DNA from: Serpentinimonas maccroryi
GTDB lineage: Bacteria > Pseudomonadota > Gammaproteobacteria > Burkholderiales > Burkholderiaceae_C
DNA length: 64,000 bases
Assembly: GCF_000828915.1 (NCBI RefSeq)
Contig: NZ_AP014569.1
Coordinates: 1,178,001 to 1,242,000, forward strand
Direction: 5' to 3'
In this document: in pieces, positions 40,119 through 49,346 of the stretch
How positions within the stretch are numbered: the stretch's first letter is position 1
How the letters are laid out: each line of letters opens with the position of its first letter
The notes under the pieces: generated by a model
The model's input: only the letters and a program-made list of their open reading frames with translations
Told to the model about the DNA's origin: nothing
The model's database searches: none
Position numbers and translations under genes: made by a program

Positions 40119-40704
40119 GATCGGCCAGCGCGTGGGCGATGGTGCCCAAGTCCACGTACTCGAGCTCGCTGCCCAGCGGCACGCCGCGCGCCAGCCGGGT
40201 CACTTTGATGTCGCGCCCCTTGAGCGCTTGGGAGATCAGGTGCGCGGTGGCTTCGCCTTCGGCGGTGAAACTGGTGGCCAGCACCAGTTCGCGCACCGCA
40301 TCCCCTTGGGCGCCTTGCAGGCGCTCGAGCAGGCGCAACACACCGTTTTCTTGCGGCCCCAGCGCCGCCAGCGGGCCGAGTTTGCCCATGAGCACAAAGT
40401 AGCGCCCTTTGTACACGCCGGTGCGCTCCAGCGCCGCCTGGTCGGCGGGGGTTTCGACCACGCACAGCAGGGTGTCGTCGCGCGCTGGGTCGGTGCAGGT
40501 GGGGCACAGGTCGGCGTCGGTGAAGGTGTAACAGCGCGTGCAATGGCGCAGCTCGGCCACCCCGCGCGTGAGCGCCCGCGCCAGCTCCAGCGCGCCATCG
40601 CGGTCGTGTTGCAGCAGGTGAAAAGCCATGCGCGAGGCTGTCTTGGCCCCCACCCCGGGCAGGCCTTGCAGCGCGCGCAACAGCGACTCGAGCGCTTTGG
40701 CCAT
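40111..40704 (-). CDS. recR: Recombination mediator protein RecR
   Basis: A 197-residue protein that with RecO loads RecA on gapped DNA. An N-terminal helix-hairpin-helix ([20 protein letters not shown]), a four-Cys zinc finger (C55, C58, C67, C70 in [16 protein letters not shown]), and a Toprim domain ([16 protein letters not shown], then [15 protein letters not shown]) are all in place. The length is normal. It is the last gene of the dnaX-ybaB-recR string, a conserved order. Confidence 0.96.
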   Translation of the reverse strand: MAKALESLLRALQGLPGVGAKTASRMAFHLLQHDRDGALELARALTRGVAELRHCTRCYTFTDADLCPTCTDPARDDTLLCVVETPADQAALERTGVYKGRYFVLMGKLGPLAALGPQENGVLRLLERLQGAQGDAVRELVLATSFTAEGEATAHLISQALKGRDIKVTRLARGVPLGSELEYVDLGTIAHALADRR

Positions 40705-40730
40705 GGGTGTGCCGATCGCGCTTGGCCGAC

Positions 40731-41063
40731 TCAGAAAGGCAGCTTGATGCCGCCGGGCAAGCTGGGCATGCCGGCGCTGAGTTTGCCCAGTTTTTCCTGT
40801 GAATTTTCCTCAACCCGGCGCACAGCGGCGTTGAAGGCAGCAGCGACCAAGTCTTCGAGCATGTCTTTGTCCTCGGCCAGCAGGCTGGGGTCGATGCTGA
40901 CGCGCTTGACGGCGTGCTTGCCGTTCATCACCACCTTGACCAGACCAGCCCCGGATTCGCCCGTGACCTCGAGCGTGGCCAGCTCGTCTTGGGCCTTTTT
41001 CATGTTTTCCTGCATGGCTTGCGCCTGCTTCATCAGGCCGGCCAGTTGTCCTTTGTTGAACAT
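40731..41063 (-). CDS. ybaB: Nucleoid-associated protein YbaB/EbfC
   Basis: A 110-residue dimeric DNA-binding protein. The N-terminal helix ([21 protein letters not shown]) and the central [24 protein letters not shown] strand region are typical. The ATG at 41063 gives the standard N-terminus; a longer in-frame start at 41171 has no family similarity. It lies between dnaX (67 bp upstream) and recR (26 bp downstream), as in many proteobacteria. Confidence 0.95.
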   Translation of the reverse strand: MFNKGQLAGLMKQAQAMQENMKKAQDELATLEVTGESGAGLVKVVMNGKHAVKRVSIDPSLLAEDKDMLEDLVAAAFNAAVRRVEENSQEKLGKLSAGMPSLPGGIKLPF

Positions 41064-41130
41064 GGGTTTCCTTTGTTTGGAGGGGGGATTTGGAAGGGTT
41101 TTGAGGGGATTGTCGCAAACCGCTCGTGGC

Positions 41131-42870
41131 TCAGAGCGCTTGCAAGCTGCCGGGCACGATTTTGCCGCCAAAGTCGCGCAGCATAGACTGCACGAAGGGG
41201 TCTTGCAGCAAGCTGTCGTGCGCGGCTTGCAAACGCGCCTGCGCAGCCGCAGCCGCGCGCTGGGCGGGGGTGTCGTGCGCTGGGGCGATTTCCAGCTCCA
41301 GCCTCACCGCATGCCCAGCCTGCGCCAGCGCCGACTGCAGCCGCTCGCGCGCGCTGCCATTGGCCAGCGCCGCCTGCGCCACGCGCAGCGTCCAGCAGCC
41401 GGGTTCGCGCCGCACCAACTCGGCCTGCAAGGCCAGCTCGCGCGTAAGCGCCGTCACCGCTTCACGCTGCACCAAGTCGCTGACCACACTCTGCCAGAAA
41501 TCGGGCAAAGGGGCTGTGTCGGCGGGGGTTGGGGAGACAGAAGCGCCCGTCGGCTCGGGAGAGGCTGGGCTGGGCACCGGCAGGGGTTGCGCGGCAGGCT
41601 GCAACGTTTCAGGCTCCGCAACTGCAGGGTCGGCAACAAGGCTGAGAGCGGGGCTGGCAGTTGGGATAACAGTTGTGCTGGGGGCAGATGCAGGCAAAGG
41701 TGTCGCAGCCGCCCGCCCCTGCCCCGCCGCATCAAACGGCTCAGCGCTTTTCAGGCTTTTTTTTTCCACCCCTTCGGGCCTGAAGGCCAGCAGCCGCAGC
41801 AGCACCATGTTCAGCGCCGCGTATTCGTCCGGGGCCAGCCCGAGTTCGGCGCGCCCGTGCAGGCACAGGCTATAGAGCAGTTGCGTCTGGTCGGGGGGCA
41901 GCAAAGCCGCCAGGCGGGCGCAGTCGGCGTCTTCGGGGTCGTGGGGCTGCAACTGCGCCGGCACCGCCTGCAGCACCGCCATGCGCTGCAGCAGGCCCAC
42001 CATCTCTTCGAGCGCCGACGCGGCGGCGTAGCCTTGCAGACGCAAGGCCTGCACCGTCTGCACCACGCTGGCGCCGTCTCCGGCGGCCAAGGCTTCAACC
42101 AAGCGCAGCGCATGGCCGCGCTCCACCGCGCCCAGCATCTGGCGCACCGCCGCCTCTTGCAGCTGCCCAGCGCCAAAGGCGATGGCTTGGTCGGTCAGGC
42201 TCAGGGCATCGCGCATCGAGCCGCGCGCGCCGCGTGCCAGCAAGCGCAGCGCACCGGCCTCAAACGGCACCTGCTCGGCCTGCAGCACCTGCTCGAGGTG
42301 CTGCTGCACGGTTGGCGGGGGCATGGGACGCAGGTTGAACTGCAGGCAGCGGCTGAGCACCGTCACCGGCACCTTTTGCGGGTCGGTGGTGGCGAGCACG
42401 AACTTGAGGTAGGCTGGCGGCTCTTCCAGCGTTTTGAGCATGGCGTTGAAGGCGTGCCCGGTGAGCATGTGCACTTCGTCGATCATGAACACCTTGAAAC
42501 GCCCCTGCACCGGCTTATAGACCGCCTGCTCGAGCAGCGCCTGCACCTCATCGACACCGCGATTGGAGGCGGCGTCGAGCTCGGTGTAATCGACGAAGCG
42601 CCCGGCGTCGATCTCGCGGCAGGCCGGGCACTGGCCACAGGGTTCGGCCGTGATACCCCCGGCGCCATCGGGCCCGGTGCAGTTGAGCGATTTGGCCAAG
42701 ATGCGCGACACCGTGGTCTTGCCCACCCCGCGCGTGCCGGTAAACAGGTAGGCGTGGTGCAGGCGCTGGCTGCGCAAGGCGTTGCTCAGCGCTTGCACCA
42801 CGTGCTCTTGGCCCACCATCTGGGCAAAGTTCTGCGGCCGGTATTTGCGGGCCAAAACGAGGTACGACAT
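41131..42870 (-). CDS. dnaX: DNA polymerase III subunits tau and (by slippage) gamma
   Basis: A 579-residue clamp-loader ATPase. Domain I has Walker A GTRGVGKT (45-52), zinc cysteines C64, C78, C81 and C84, the DEVH box MIDEVHML and the SRC motif VLSRCLQF. Domains II-III run to about residue 368. Codons 369-372 read GAA AAA AAA AGC, an A9 run; a slip of one base either way meets a stop within a few codons, giving 376- or 372-residue gamma-like products. The tau-specific part is a Pro/Ala/Thr linker (about 380-450) and a C-terminal domain that would bind DnaB and the polymerase. Confidence 0.97.
   Translation of the reverse strand: MSYLVLARKYRPQNFAQMVGQEHVVQALSNALRSQRLHHAYLFTGTRGVGKTTVSRILAKSLNCTGPDGAGGITAEPCGQCPACREIDAGRFVDYTELDAASNRGVDEVQALLEQAVYKPVQGRFKVFMIDEVHMLTGHAFNAMLKTLEEPPAYLKFVLATTDPQKVPVTVLSRCLQFNLRPMPPPTVQQHLEQVLQAEQVPFEAGALRLLARGARGSMRDALSLTDQAIAFGAGQLQEAAVRQMLGAVERGHALRLVEALAAGDGASVVQTVQALRLQGYAAASALEEMVGLLQRMAVLQAVPAQLQPHDPEDADCARLAALLPPDQTQLLYSLCLHGRAELGLAPDEYAALNMVLLRLLAFRPEGVEKKSLKSAEPFDAAGQGRAAATPLPASAPSTTVIPTASPALSLVADPAVAEPETLQPAAQPLPVPSPASPEPTGASVSPTPADTAPLPDFWQSVVSDLVQREAVTALTRELALQAELVRREPGCWTLRVAQAALANGSARERLQSALAQAGHAVRLELEIAPAHDTPAQRAAAAAQARLQAAHDSLLQDPFVQSMLRDFGGKIVPGSLQAL
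41757..41765 (-). other. A9 slippery run in dnaX (candidate programmed slippage)
   Basis: Nine consecutive A residues on the coding strand span codons 369-372. One extra A (or -1 frameshift) gives E-K-K-K-P-E-K-R then TGA. One A fewer (or +1) gives E-K-K-A then TGA. A purine-rich AAGGGG stands just upstream. Thermus thermophilus dnaX uses an A9 run for transcriptional slippage, and E. coli dnaX uses A-AAA-AAG for ribosomal frameshifting. Confidence 0.75.
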
Positions 42871-42892
42871 GCGCCCATTCTATTCTCTGGCT

Positions 42893-42898
42893 TACAAT
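42893..42898 (+). promoter_or_regulatory. -10 box of the SRP RNA gene
   Basis: TACAAT ends 7 nt before the point where the long terminal stem of the SRP RNA begins, which is the expected distance to a transcription start. The -35 is poor, with TA-rich sequence around 42876-42885. It is divergent from dnaX. Confidence 0.5.
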
Positions 42899-42904
42899 CA
42901 GACC

Positions 42905-43000
42905 CGACGGGCCTTCCCGCATGGTGAAGCGGCCAACCGGGTCAGGTGGGGAACCAAGCAGCCCTAACTGTGAATCCAGTGCCGGGGTCGAGGCTCGTCA
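42905..43000 (+). ncRNA. ffs: Signal recognition particle RNA (4.5S type)
   Basis: The hallmark apical region GTCAGGTGGGGAACC followed by AAGCAGCC (42941-42963) matches the Ffh-binding hairpin of bacterial SRP RNA. The ends pair: GACGGGCCT (42906-42914) with AGGCTCGTC (42991-42999), nine pairs with one G-U. Inner segments TCCCG/CGGGG and GTGAAG/CTGTGA-like regions extend the rod. Size (about 96 nt) is right for the small bacterial form. Ends are approximate. Confidence 0.85.
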
Positions 43001-43066
43001 CCCCTCATTCTTTCCCGATCCCGCCCCACTTTTTACTGCAGCGACGCAACGACGAGGCAAACCCAC

Positions 43067-43399
43067 ATGGCCAACCCCCTGATCAAGCAAGTCACCGACG
43101 CCAGCTTCGATGCCGACGTAATCAAGTCCTCCTTGCCGGTATTGGTCGATTTTTGGGCCGAGTGGTGTGGCCCCTGCCGCACCGTCGCCCCCATCCTAGA
43201 CGAGCTGGCCACCCACTACAACGGCAAGCTGCAGATCACCAAAATGAACGTCGATGAAAGCCGCCAGGTGCCGGCGCAGTTTGGCATTCGCGGCATCCCG
43301 ACGCTGATGGTATTCAAAGACGGCAAGGTCGCCGCCACCAAGGTGGGTGCCCTCAACAAAGCGCAACTGAGCGCCTTTATCGACTCCAACTTGGCCTGA
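43067..43399 (+). CDS. trxA: Thioredoxin 1
   Basis: A 110-residue thioredoxin. The active site W33-C34-G35-P36-C37 lies in [21 protein letters not shown], the cis-Pro loop is RGIPTLMVF, and the fold is complete. It reduces protein disulfides and is recycled by thioredoxin reductase. The order SRP RNA, trxA, rho matches the frequent trxA-rho neighbourhood of proteobacteria. Confidence 0.97.
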   Translation: MANPLIKQVTDASFDADVIKSSLPVLVDFWAEWCGPCRTVAPILDELATHYNGKLQITKMNVDESRQVPAQFGIRGIPTLMVFKDGKVAATKVGALNKAQLSAFIDSNLA

Positions 43400-43779
43400 T
43401 TGGGCGCTCGCACCGCCCCCCACACAGTTCGGGCGCTGCGCGCGCAGCGTGCGGGTTGGGTTCCGTTGGCGGCTGGCGAGTTGCTTGTTTTTGTTCGCCC
43501 ACTGGTTGCAAAAGGCATAGCTGCCCAGCCAGCATTCCCCCTTGTGCCCTATCGTGTCTCCTTGTGCCCCCTTGTGTATTGGGCACCCGCGCCAAGGGGA
43601 TTTTCCTGTCATAATCCGGCTGGCTTCCCGAGCATGGCGCCCCTGCAGGCCCGCTCCGAACTGCCCGCCCCCTTAACTGCCCTAGGCTGCCGCTTCCCGG
43701 CTGGCCCTGTCTTGCAGAACAGTCCCTGATTCTCCCGTATCCCCCTTTTTTTCCCCGACTCCTCGCAGGAGCGCACCCC
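43400..43779 (+). promoter_or_regulatory. rho promoter and long leader
   Basis: This 380-bp gap has no convincing gene. A -10-like CATAAT is at 43610-43615, which would give a leader of about 155 nt before rho. Upstream are three short copies of CCTTGTG (about 43540, 43560, 43571). A GC hairpin CGCTGC-GCGC-GCAGCG (43434-43449) lies near the trxA end without a T-tract. Long leaders that allow Rho-dependent autoregulation are known for rho genes; here it is inference. Confidence 0.4.
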
Positions 43780-45042
43780 ATGCATCTCAACGAACTCAAG
43801 GCCTTGCACGTCTCGGAAGTGCTCAAGCAGGCCGATGCGCTGGAAATCGAAAACACCGGCCGCATGCGCAAACAGGAGCTGATGTTTGCGATCATCAAAA
43901 AGCGCGCCAAAACCGGCGAGCAGGTGTTTGCCGACGGCGTGCTCGAGGTGCTGCCCGATGGCTTTGGTTTCCTGCGCAACATGGACACCAGCTTCACCGC
44001 CTCCACCGACGACATCTACATCTCGCCCAGCCAGATCCGGCGCTTCAACCTGCACACCGGCGACATGATCGAAGGCGAGGTGCGCACGCCCAAAGACGGC
44101 GAGCGCTACTTCGCCCTCAACAAGCTCGACAAAATCAACGGCCTATCGCCCGAGCACAACAAGCACAAGGTGATGTTCGAGAACCTCACGCCGCTGTTTC
44201 CGCAGCAGCAAATGCGGCTCGAGCGCGAGATCAAGACCGAAGAAAACATCACCGGCCGCGTGATCGACCTGATCGCGCCCATCGGCAAGGGCCAGCGCGG
44301 CCTGATCGTGGCCCCGCCCAAGAGCGGCAAAACGGTGATGATGCAGACCATCGCCCACGCCTTGGCCGCCAACTACCCCGAAGTCACGCTGATGGTGCTG
44401 CTGGTCGATGAGCGCCCCGAAGAAGTCACCGAGATGCAGCGCACCGTCAAGGGCGAAGTGATCTCCTCCACCTTTGACGAACCGGCCACACGCCACGTGC
44501 ACGTGGCCGAAATGGTGATCGAGCGCGCCAAGCGCTTGGTCGAGCTGAAAAAAGACGTGGTGATTTTGCTCGACTCGATCACCCGGCTGGCGCGCGCCTA
44601 CAACAACGTGCTGCCGAGCTCGGGCAAGGTGCTCTCGGGCGGCGTCGATGCCAACGCCCTGCAGCGCCCGAAGCGTTTTTTTGGTGCCGCGCGCAACGTC
44701 GAAGAAGGCGGCTCGCTGACCATCATCGCCACCGCCCTGATCGACACCGGCAGCCGCATGGACGAGGTGATCTTCGAGGAATTCAAGGGCACCGGCAACT
44801 CCGAGCTGCACCTGGACCGGCGCCTGTACGAGAAACGCGTCTTTCCCGCCGTGCAGCTCAACCGCAGCGGCACGCGGCGCGAAGAGCTGCTGCTGGCACC
44901 CGAAATTTTGCAAAAAACCCGCATCCTGCGCCAGTTCATGTACAACATGGACGAGATCGAGTCCATGGAAATGGTGCTCAAAAACATGAAGCAGACCAAG
45001 AACAACCACGAGTTCTTCGACCTCATGCGCCGCGGCGGCTGA
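43780..45042 (+). CDS. rho: Transcription termination factor Rho
   Basis: A 420-residue hexameric RNA helicase. The N-terminal RNA-binding domain has [20 protein letters not shown] and the cold-shock-like fold with [13 protein letters not shown]. The ATPase domain has Walker [14 protein letters not shown], Walker [17 protein letters not shown], and the Q/R loops [13 protein letters not shown]. Length equals the E. coli protein, with no insertion domain. SD AGGAG lies 8-9 nt before the ATG. Confidence 0.98.
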   Translation: MHLNELKALHVSEVLKQADALEIENTGRMRKQELMFAIIKKRAKTGEQVFADGVLEVLPDGFGFLRNMDTSFTASTDDIYISPSQIRRFNLHTGDMIEGEVRTPKDGERYFALNKLDKINGLSPEHNKHKVMFENLTPLFPQQQMRLEREIKTEENITGRVIDLIAPIGKGQRGLIVAPPKSGKTVMMQTIAHALAANYPEVTLMVLLVDERPEEVTEMQRTVKGEVISSTFDEPATRHVHVAEMVIERAKRLVELKKDVVILLDSITRLARAYNNVLPSSGKVLSGGVDANALQRPKRFFGAARNVEEGGSLTIIATALIDTGSRMDEVIFEEFKGTGNSELHLDRRLYEKRVFPAVQLNRSGTRREELLLAPEILQKTRILRQFMYNMDEIESMEMVLKNMKQTKNNHEFFDLMRRGG

Positions 45043-45081
45043 GGTTCGGGCGGTTGATCAGGTCTGTGCTCAACACCATGT

Positions 45082-45113
45082 TTGTGCCCAACACCACAGC
45101 CAGCGGTTATAAT
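45082..45113 (+). promoter_or_regulatory. rpmE2 promoter
   Basis: A consensus TATAAT occurs at 45108-45113 in an otherwise GC-rich gap, about 83 bp before rpmE2. The -35 (TTGTGC, 45082-45087) is 20 bp away and weak, so the -10 carries the assignment. Confidence 0.55.
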
Positions 45114-45195
45114 TCGAGTTTTGCGGAAAGTGCTGCCGGATGGGCCGGTAGTGGCTGCTGCGTTGTCCTTTGCGCCCCATTTGATAGGTAAAGCC

Positions 45196-45450
45196 ATGAA
45201 ATCCGGCATCCACCCCAACTACCGCGAAGTCTGCTTCGTCGATTTGTCGAACAACCAGCAGTTCGTGATCCGCTCCTGCGTCAACGCCCGCGAGACCATC
45301 AAGCTCGACGACGGGCGCGAGCTACCGCTCTACAAGCTCGACACCTCGAGCGAATCGCACCCTTTTTACACCGGCACGCAAAAGAGCGTGGACAACATGG
45401 GCGGTCGCGTGGAAAAATTCCGCAACCGCTTCGCCCGCACGGCCAAGTAA
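45196..45450 (+). CDS. rpmE2: 50S ribosomal protein L31, type B
   Basis: An 84-residue ribosomal protein. The sequence MKSGIHPNYREVCFVDLSNN and HPFYTGTQKSVDNMGGRVEKF match L31. The paired CxxC zinc ribbon of type A is absent, so this is the zinc-independent type B form. The ATG at 45196 is preceded by GGTAAAG (weak SD). A strong intrinsic terminator follows 30 bp after the stop. Confidence 0.96.
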   Translation: MKSGIHPNYREVCFVDLSNNQQFVIRSCVNARETIKLDDGRELPLYKLDTSSESHPFYTGTQKSVDNMGGRVEKFRNRFARTAK

Positions 45451-45479
45451 ACTGGTCGGCCGCCTGCGTACCACCGATG

Positions 45480-45502
45480 AGCAGCCGCAAGGCTGCTTTT
45501 TT
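45480..45502 (+). terminator. Intrinsic terminator of rpmE2
   Basis: GCAGCC (45481-45486), loop GCAA, GGCTGC (45491-45496), then six T (45497-45502); A45480 can pair with the first T. This is a classic GC stem, stable tetraloop and T-tract. Confidence 0.92.
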
Positions 45503-45544
45503 CTTGGCTTCGGCAACCGCCACCTAAGCCAGTTTTAGCCACCC

Positions 45545-47269
45545 GTGAACCACCCCAGCCCCGCCCTCGTGAGCCAGCACGCCGCCCGGCGCTTGCCGCG
45601 CTGGGTGTTGTGGACGCTGGGGCTGCTCTACGTTTTGCCTGGCTTCATCGGCCGCGACCCGTGGCGCAACGCCGACCTGGCCTCGTTGGGTGTGATGCGC
45701 GAGCTCGCCGCCCACCCCGGCCAATGGCTGCACCCGCAGCTGCTGGGCGAAACGGCGCTGGGCATCGGCTGGCTGCCCTACTGGCTCGGCGCGTTGGCCA
45801 TCTACGCCTTGCCGTGGCTGCCCGCCCACCAAGCGGCCCAGCTGCCCTTCATGGCCTTGCTGGCCCTGACCCTGATCTCGACTTGGTACGCCGCCTACCA
45901 CTTTGCGCGCCAGCCCGGTGCCCAGCCGGTGGTTTTTGCCTTTGGCGGCCAAGCGCACCCCACCCACTACGCCCGCGCCTTGGCCGACGCCGCCTTGTTG
46001 GCTTTGATGGCCTGCCTCGGCTTGGCCCTGCTGGCGCACCAATCCAGCGTGGATGCGGCGCGACTGGCCTTTGTGGCGCTGGGTCTGTGGGCCTACGCGC
46101 GCAGCTTTCATTCGGAACTGCGCTTAAGCACCACCCTAGCGCTCTGGGGGCTGGCCATGGCTGGCTTGGCTTTGAGCGGCGCGCCGGGCATCGCCCTGTT
46201 GCTGCTGCTCGGCGGCGAGTGCGCGCGGTGGTGCGGCACTTTCAACCCAGCCATACCCTCGCAAGCGCTGCGCGGCTCTATGGCCGGCTTGGCGCTGGTG
46301 CCCGCCGCTCTGGTGTACGCGATCGGCTGGCCCGCTGGCTGGCTGGACTGGCCCGGCATCCTGCCGCACTGGCAGCTTGGGGCTTCGTGGGAGAGCTTGG
46401 CCCGGCTGTTGCTCTGGTTCACTTGGCCCTGCGCCCTGCTGGCCGCTTGGACGCTGTGGAAGTGGCGCCGGCAATGGCGCAGCCCACACTTGCTGCTGCC
46501 TCTGTTGTGGCTGCTTGGGCTGCTGCTGGCAACCTTTGTCCACCGCGGCAGCGACCGCATCTTGCTGCTGGCGCTGCCGGCCTTGGCGCTGCTGGCGGCC
46601 TTTGCCTTGCCCACCCTGTCGCGCAGCGCCGCCGCTTTGATCGACTGGCTGGCGATGCTGCTCTTTAGCGCCTCGGCGATCATCATCTGGATCATCTGGG
46701 TGGCCATGATGACGGGCGTGCCCGCCGAACCGGCTGAAAACGTGGCCAAGCTGCTGCCTAATTTTGTGCCGCAATTCGAAGCCCATCTGTTTGCACCAGC
46801 GGCCATCCTCACCTTGGCGTGGCTGGGTGTGATCGCCTGGCGCACCGGCCGCCACCAACCCGCGCTCTGGAAAAGCCTGGTGTTGTCGGCCAGCGGGATC
46901 ACGCTGTGCTGGTCGTTGCTGCTCACGCTCTGGTTGCCAGTGCTCAACCACGGCATGGGGCTGGCGCCCACCAGCCAGCGCGTCGCCGCCCTGACACCGG
47001 CGCAGCAGTGCGTGCTGGTGCACGGGCTGGCGCACGAACAAATCGCCGCCTTGCAGTACCACGGTGGCCTGCGCGTGCAGCGCATCAGCGGCGGTGCGGC
47101 CGATGCTCACTGCCCGCGCTTGGTGGTCAGTTCCGAAGCCTTTGTGACCCTGCACCCACAGATCAACCTGCGCCAGTGGCAGCTGCTGCGCGAGGAGCCG
47201 CGCCTGCGCCCAGGCCGCGACGTCTGGCTGGTGTTCGAGCGCCGCCCAGGTGACCCAACCCAGCAGTAA
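45545..47269 (+). CDS. Polytopic membrane protein resembling GT39/ArnT glycosyltransferases
   Basis: A 574-residue protein with about 11-13 membrane helices and a C-terminal soluble tail (about 480-574). The start MNHPSPALVSQHAARRLPRW leads into a helix followed by PGFIGRDPWRNADLASLGVMREL, placed like the first periplasmic loop of GT39 enzymes where acidic residues hold the lipid-linked sugar. Only D-P-W-R-N-A-D resembles that motif, so activity is uncertain. The start is GTG at 45545. It converges on phoR. It probably acts in envelope glycan or lipid modification. Confidence 0.7.
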   Translation: MNHPSPALVSQHAARRLPRWVLWTLGLLYVLPGFIGRDPWRNADLASLGVMRELAAHPGQWLHPQLLGETALGIGWLPYWLGALAIYALPWLPAHQAAQLPFMALLALTLISTWYAAYHFARQPGAQPVVFAFGGQAHPTHYARALADAALLALMACLGLALLAHQSSVDAARLAFVALGLWAYARSFHSELRLSTTLALWGLAMAGLALSGAPGIALLLLLGGECARWCGTFNPAIPSQALRGSMAGLALVPAALVYAIGWPAGWLDWPGILPHWQLGASWESLARLLLWFTWPCALLAAWTLWKWRRQWRSPHLLLPLLWLLGLLLATFVHRGSDRILLLALPALALLAAFALPTLSRSAAALIDWLAMLLFSASAIIIWIIWVAMMTGVPAEPAENVAKLLPNFVPQFEAHLFAPAAILTLAWLGVIAWRTGRHQPALWKSLVLSASGITLCWSLLLTLWLPVLNHGMGLAPTSQRVAALTPAQQCVLVHGLAHEQIAALQYHGGLRVQRISGGAADAHCPRLVVSSEAFVTLHPQINLRQWQLLREEPRLRPGRDVWLVFERRPGDPTQQ

Positions 47270-47304
47270 GCCCGGCCACACCACGCCGCGGGCGCAGCCA
47301 CAAG

Positions 47305-48624
47305 CTAATCGCTGTGGTTTAGCACCCGGCTGGGCGGCAAGATGATACGAAAGGTCGAACCTTGGCCTAGGGCGCTCTCGATCTGCACCAAGCCCCCATG
47401 GCGCTGCGCCACGTGCTTGACGATCGCCAAGCCCAGTCCGGTGCCACCGGTTTCGCGCGAGCGGCTGCGGTCCACGCGGTAAAAGCGCTCGGTCAGGCGC
47501 GGCAGATGCTCGGCCTCGATGCCCGGTCCGTCGTCGCTGACATAAAAACCGGCGCCGCCATCGTTGTTCAACGTCCAGCCGGCTCTCACCTGCGCACCCG
47601 CCGGGGTATGGCGCACCGCGTTGTTGAGGAGGTTTGACATGGCGCTGTGCAACTCGGCGCGCGCGCCCGCAATCAGAAAAGACGGGCCGCTTTGGGCCAG
47701 CACCTGATGCGGACCCCTGCCCAACACCTCCGACAGCGCCTGCGCCTCGTTGACCACCTGCTGCAGCATGGCTTGGGCGTCGATCCACTCGCCCACACCG
47801 GGCACCGGGCTGCCTTCGAGCCTTGAAAAGGTGAGCAGATCGCTGACCAGGCTTTGCATGCGCTGAGCTTGGGTGCTCATCAATTCGAGGTACTCGCGCC
47901 GCTCGCTGGCCGACAATTCCAGCGTTTGCAAGGTCTCGATAAAACCGCTGACCACGGTCAGAGGGGTGCGAATTTCGTGCGACACATTGGCCACGAAATC
48001 GCGCCGCATGGCTTCGGCCAATTCCACCGCCGTGATTTCGCGCGTCAGCATCAGACGCCGCCCCTTGCCGTAGAGGTAGAGGTTGATGGAAATGCGCTGC
48101 GGGTGGCCCGGGGTGGCGTCGCGGCCATCGATCTCGACCGCCTGGGCGTAATCGCCCTGCACCAAATAATCGATGAATTCGGGCGCGCGCACCAAGTGGC
48201 GTATGGGTTGTTTGAGATCGCGCTTGGGGTCAAAACCCAGGTGCTGGGCCGCTGTGAAATTGCTCCACTCGATAGCAGAGGATTTATCGAGCAACACCAC
48301 GCCGATGGGTGAGGCCTGAATGGCGGCCAAAAATTCTTGCAAACGCGCCTCGCTCTTGCGCGCCTTGCGATTCAGAATTTTGAACGATTTCCGCGCACGC
48401 TCGACCACCTCGGCCCACACACCCACGGCGAGCGGAGGCGCGGCTGCGCTGCCATGGCGCAACCAATCAAGCACGCGCCGCGCCCGCAGCGCATCGAATG
48501 CGAACCACAACAACGCACCAACAGCACTGCCCAGCACCGGCAGCCAACTGGCAACCCCAAACGCCGCGGCCAACGCGCCAGCAGCCAGCGTAAACGCCAG
48601 CAGCTCCAGCAGGCGTCGCATCAT
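47305..48624 (-). CDS. phoR: Phosphate regulon sensor histidine kinase PhoR
   Basis: A 439-residue kinase. Two N-terminal membrane helices (about 5-24 and 27-45) with hardly any periplasmic loop fit PhoR, which senses Pst activity through PhoU. A PAS domain (about 95-190) precedes the HisKA domain with H216 in VANVSHEIRTPLT. The ATPase domain has the N box (SNLLNNAVRHT), G1 DDGPGI, F box ERFYRVD and G2 GGTGLGLAIVKH. The start overlaps the phoB stop (ATGA). Confidence 0.96.
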   Translation of the reverse strand: MMRRLLELLAFTLAAGALAAAFGVASWLPVLGSAVGALLWFAFDALRARRVLDWLRHGSAAAPPLAVGVWAEVVERARKSFKILNRKARKSEARLQEFLAAIQASPIGVVLLDKSSAIEWSNFTAAQHLGFDPKRDLKQPIRHLVRAPEFIDYLVQGDYAQAVEIDGRDATPGHPQRISINLYLYGKGRRLMLTREITAVELAEAMRRDFVANVSHEIRTPLTVVSGFIETLQTLELSASERREYLELMSTQAQRMQSLVSDLLTFSRLEGSPVPGVGEWIDAQAMLQQVVNEAQALSEVLGRGPHQVLAQSGPSFLIAGARAELHSAMSNLLNNAVRHTPAGAQVRAGWTLNNDGGAGFYVSDDGPGIEAEHLPRLTERFYRVDRSRSRETGGTGLGLAIVKHVAQRHGGLVQIESALGQGSTFRIILPPSRVLNHSD

Positions 48625-49346
48625 GCCTCGGCAATGTCGGGTTTGGGCTTGACCTTGATGGGGTTGGCCGTGATGCGGTACCCGGCGCCACGCACCGTCT
48701 CGATCATGATTCCGGCAACGCCGAGCGACTCGCGCAGGCGTTTCACATGCACATCGACGGTGCGCTCTTCGATGAACACATGGTCGCCCCAAATGCGATC
48801 GAGCAAAAAGCCGCGTGTGTGCACCCGCTCGGGGTGTTTCATCAGGTAGTGCAGCAGCTTGAATTCGGTCGGGCCGATCTTGAGCTCGCTGCCGCTCAGC
48901 ATCACGCGGTAGGTCGAAGCATCCAGCGTCAAATCGCCCAATTGCACTGCGTCGTTGACGATCTCGGGCGCACGGCGCCGCAGCACCGCGCGTATGCGCG
49001 CCAACAGCTCCTGTGTGGAAAATGGTTTGGTGACGTAATCGTCGGCCCCGGCGTCGAGCCCCTGCACCTTGTCGGACTCTTCGGTGCGGGCGGTGAGCAA
49101 AATGATCGGCACCGTTTTGATGCGCTCTTGCAAGCGCCAGCGTTTGGCCAACGCCACCCCGCTCTCGCCAGGCAGCATCCAGTCGAGCAGGATCACGTCG
49201 GGCAGCACCGAATCGACTTCGCGCTGCGCCGACTCGCCATCAAAGGCCACCGTGGGTGCAAAGCCGTTGTGGCGCAGGTTGACGGCGATCAGTTCGGCGA
49301 TGGCCGGCTCGTCTTCGACCACCAGCACCCGGGGGAGTTTTCTCAT
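48621..49346 (-). CDS. phoB: Phosphate regulon response regulator PhoB
   Basis: A 241-residue OmpR-type regulator. The receiver has phosphoacceptor D55 in VILLDWMLPG and the conserved T/K residues (LLTART, YVTKPF). The C-terminal winged helix (about 135-235) has IGPTEFKLLHYLMKHPERVHTR and RTVDVHVKRLRESL. It binds Pho boxes, two candidates for which are seen in this window. Its start overlaps the phoU stop and its stop overlaps phoR, so phoU-phoB-phoR are translationally coupled. Confidence 0.97.
   Translation of the reverse strand: MRKLPRVLVVEDEPAIAELIAVNLRHNGFAPTVAFDGESAQREVDSVLPDVILLDWMLPGESGVALAKRWRLQERIKTVPIILLTARTEESDKVQGLDAGADDYVTKPFSTQELLARIRAVLRRRAPEIVNDAVQLGDLTLDASTYRVMLSGSELKIGPTEFKLLHYLMKHPERVHTRGFLLDRIWGDHVFIEERTVDVHVKRLRESLGVAGIMIETVRGAGYRITANPIKVKPKPDIAEA

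Noticed and set aside
43434-43449. Hairpin CGCTGC-GCGC-GCAGCG after trxA as an intrinsic terminator
   Set aside because: No T-tract follows, and CG-rich self-complementary strings are common here.
43400-43729. An open frame of 109 codons between trxA and rho
   Set aside because: It starts directly at the trxA end without an SD, has no domain-like pattern, and covers the presumed rho promoter and leader.
45082-45195. N-terminal extension of the L31 gene by 38 codons
   Set aside because: It would overlap the TATAAT promoter and add residues absent from L31; the ATG at 45196 gives the standard protein.
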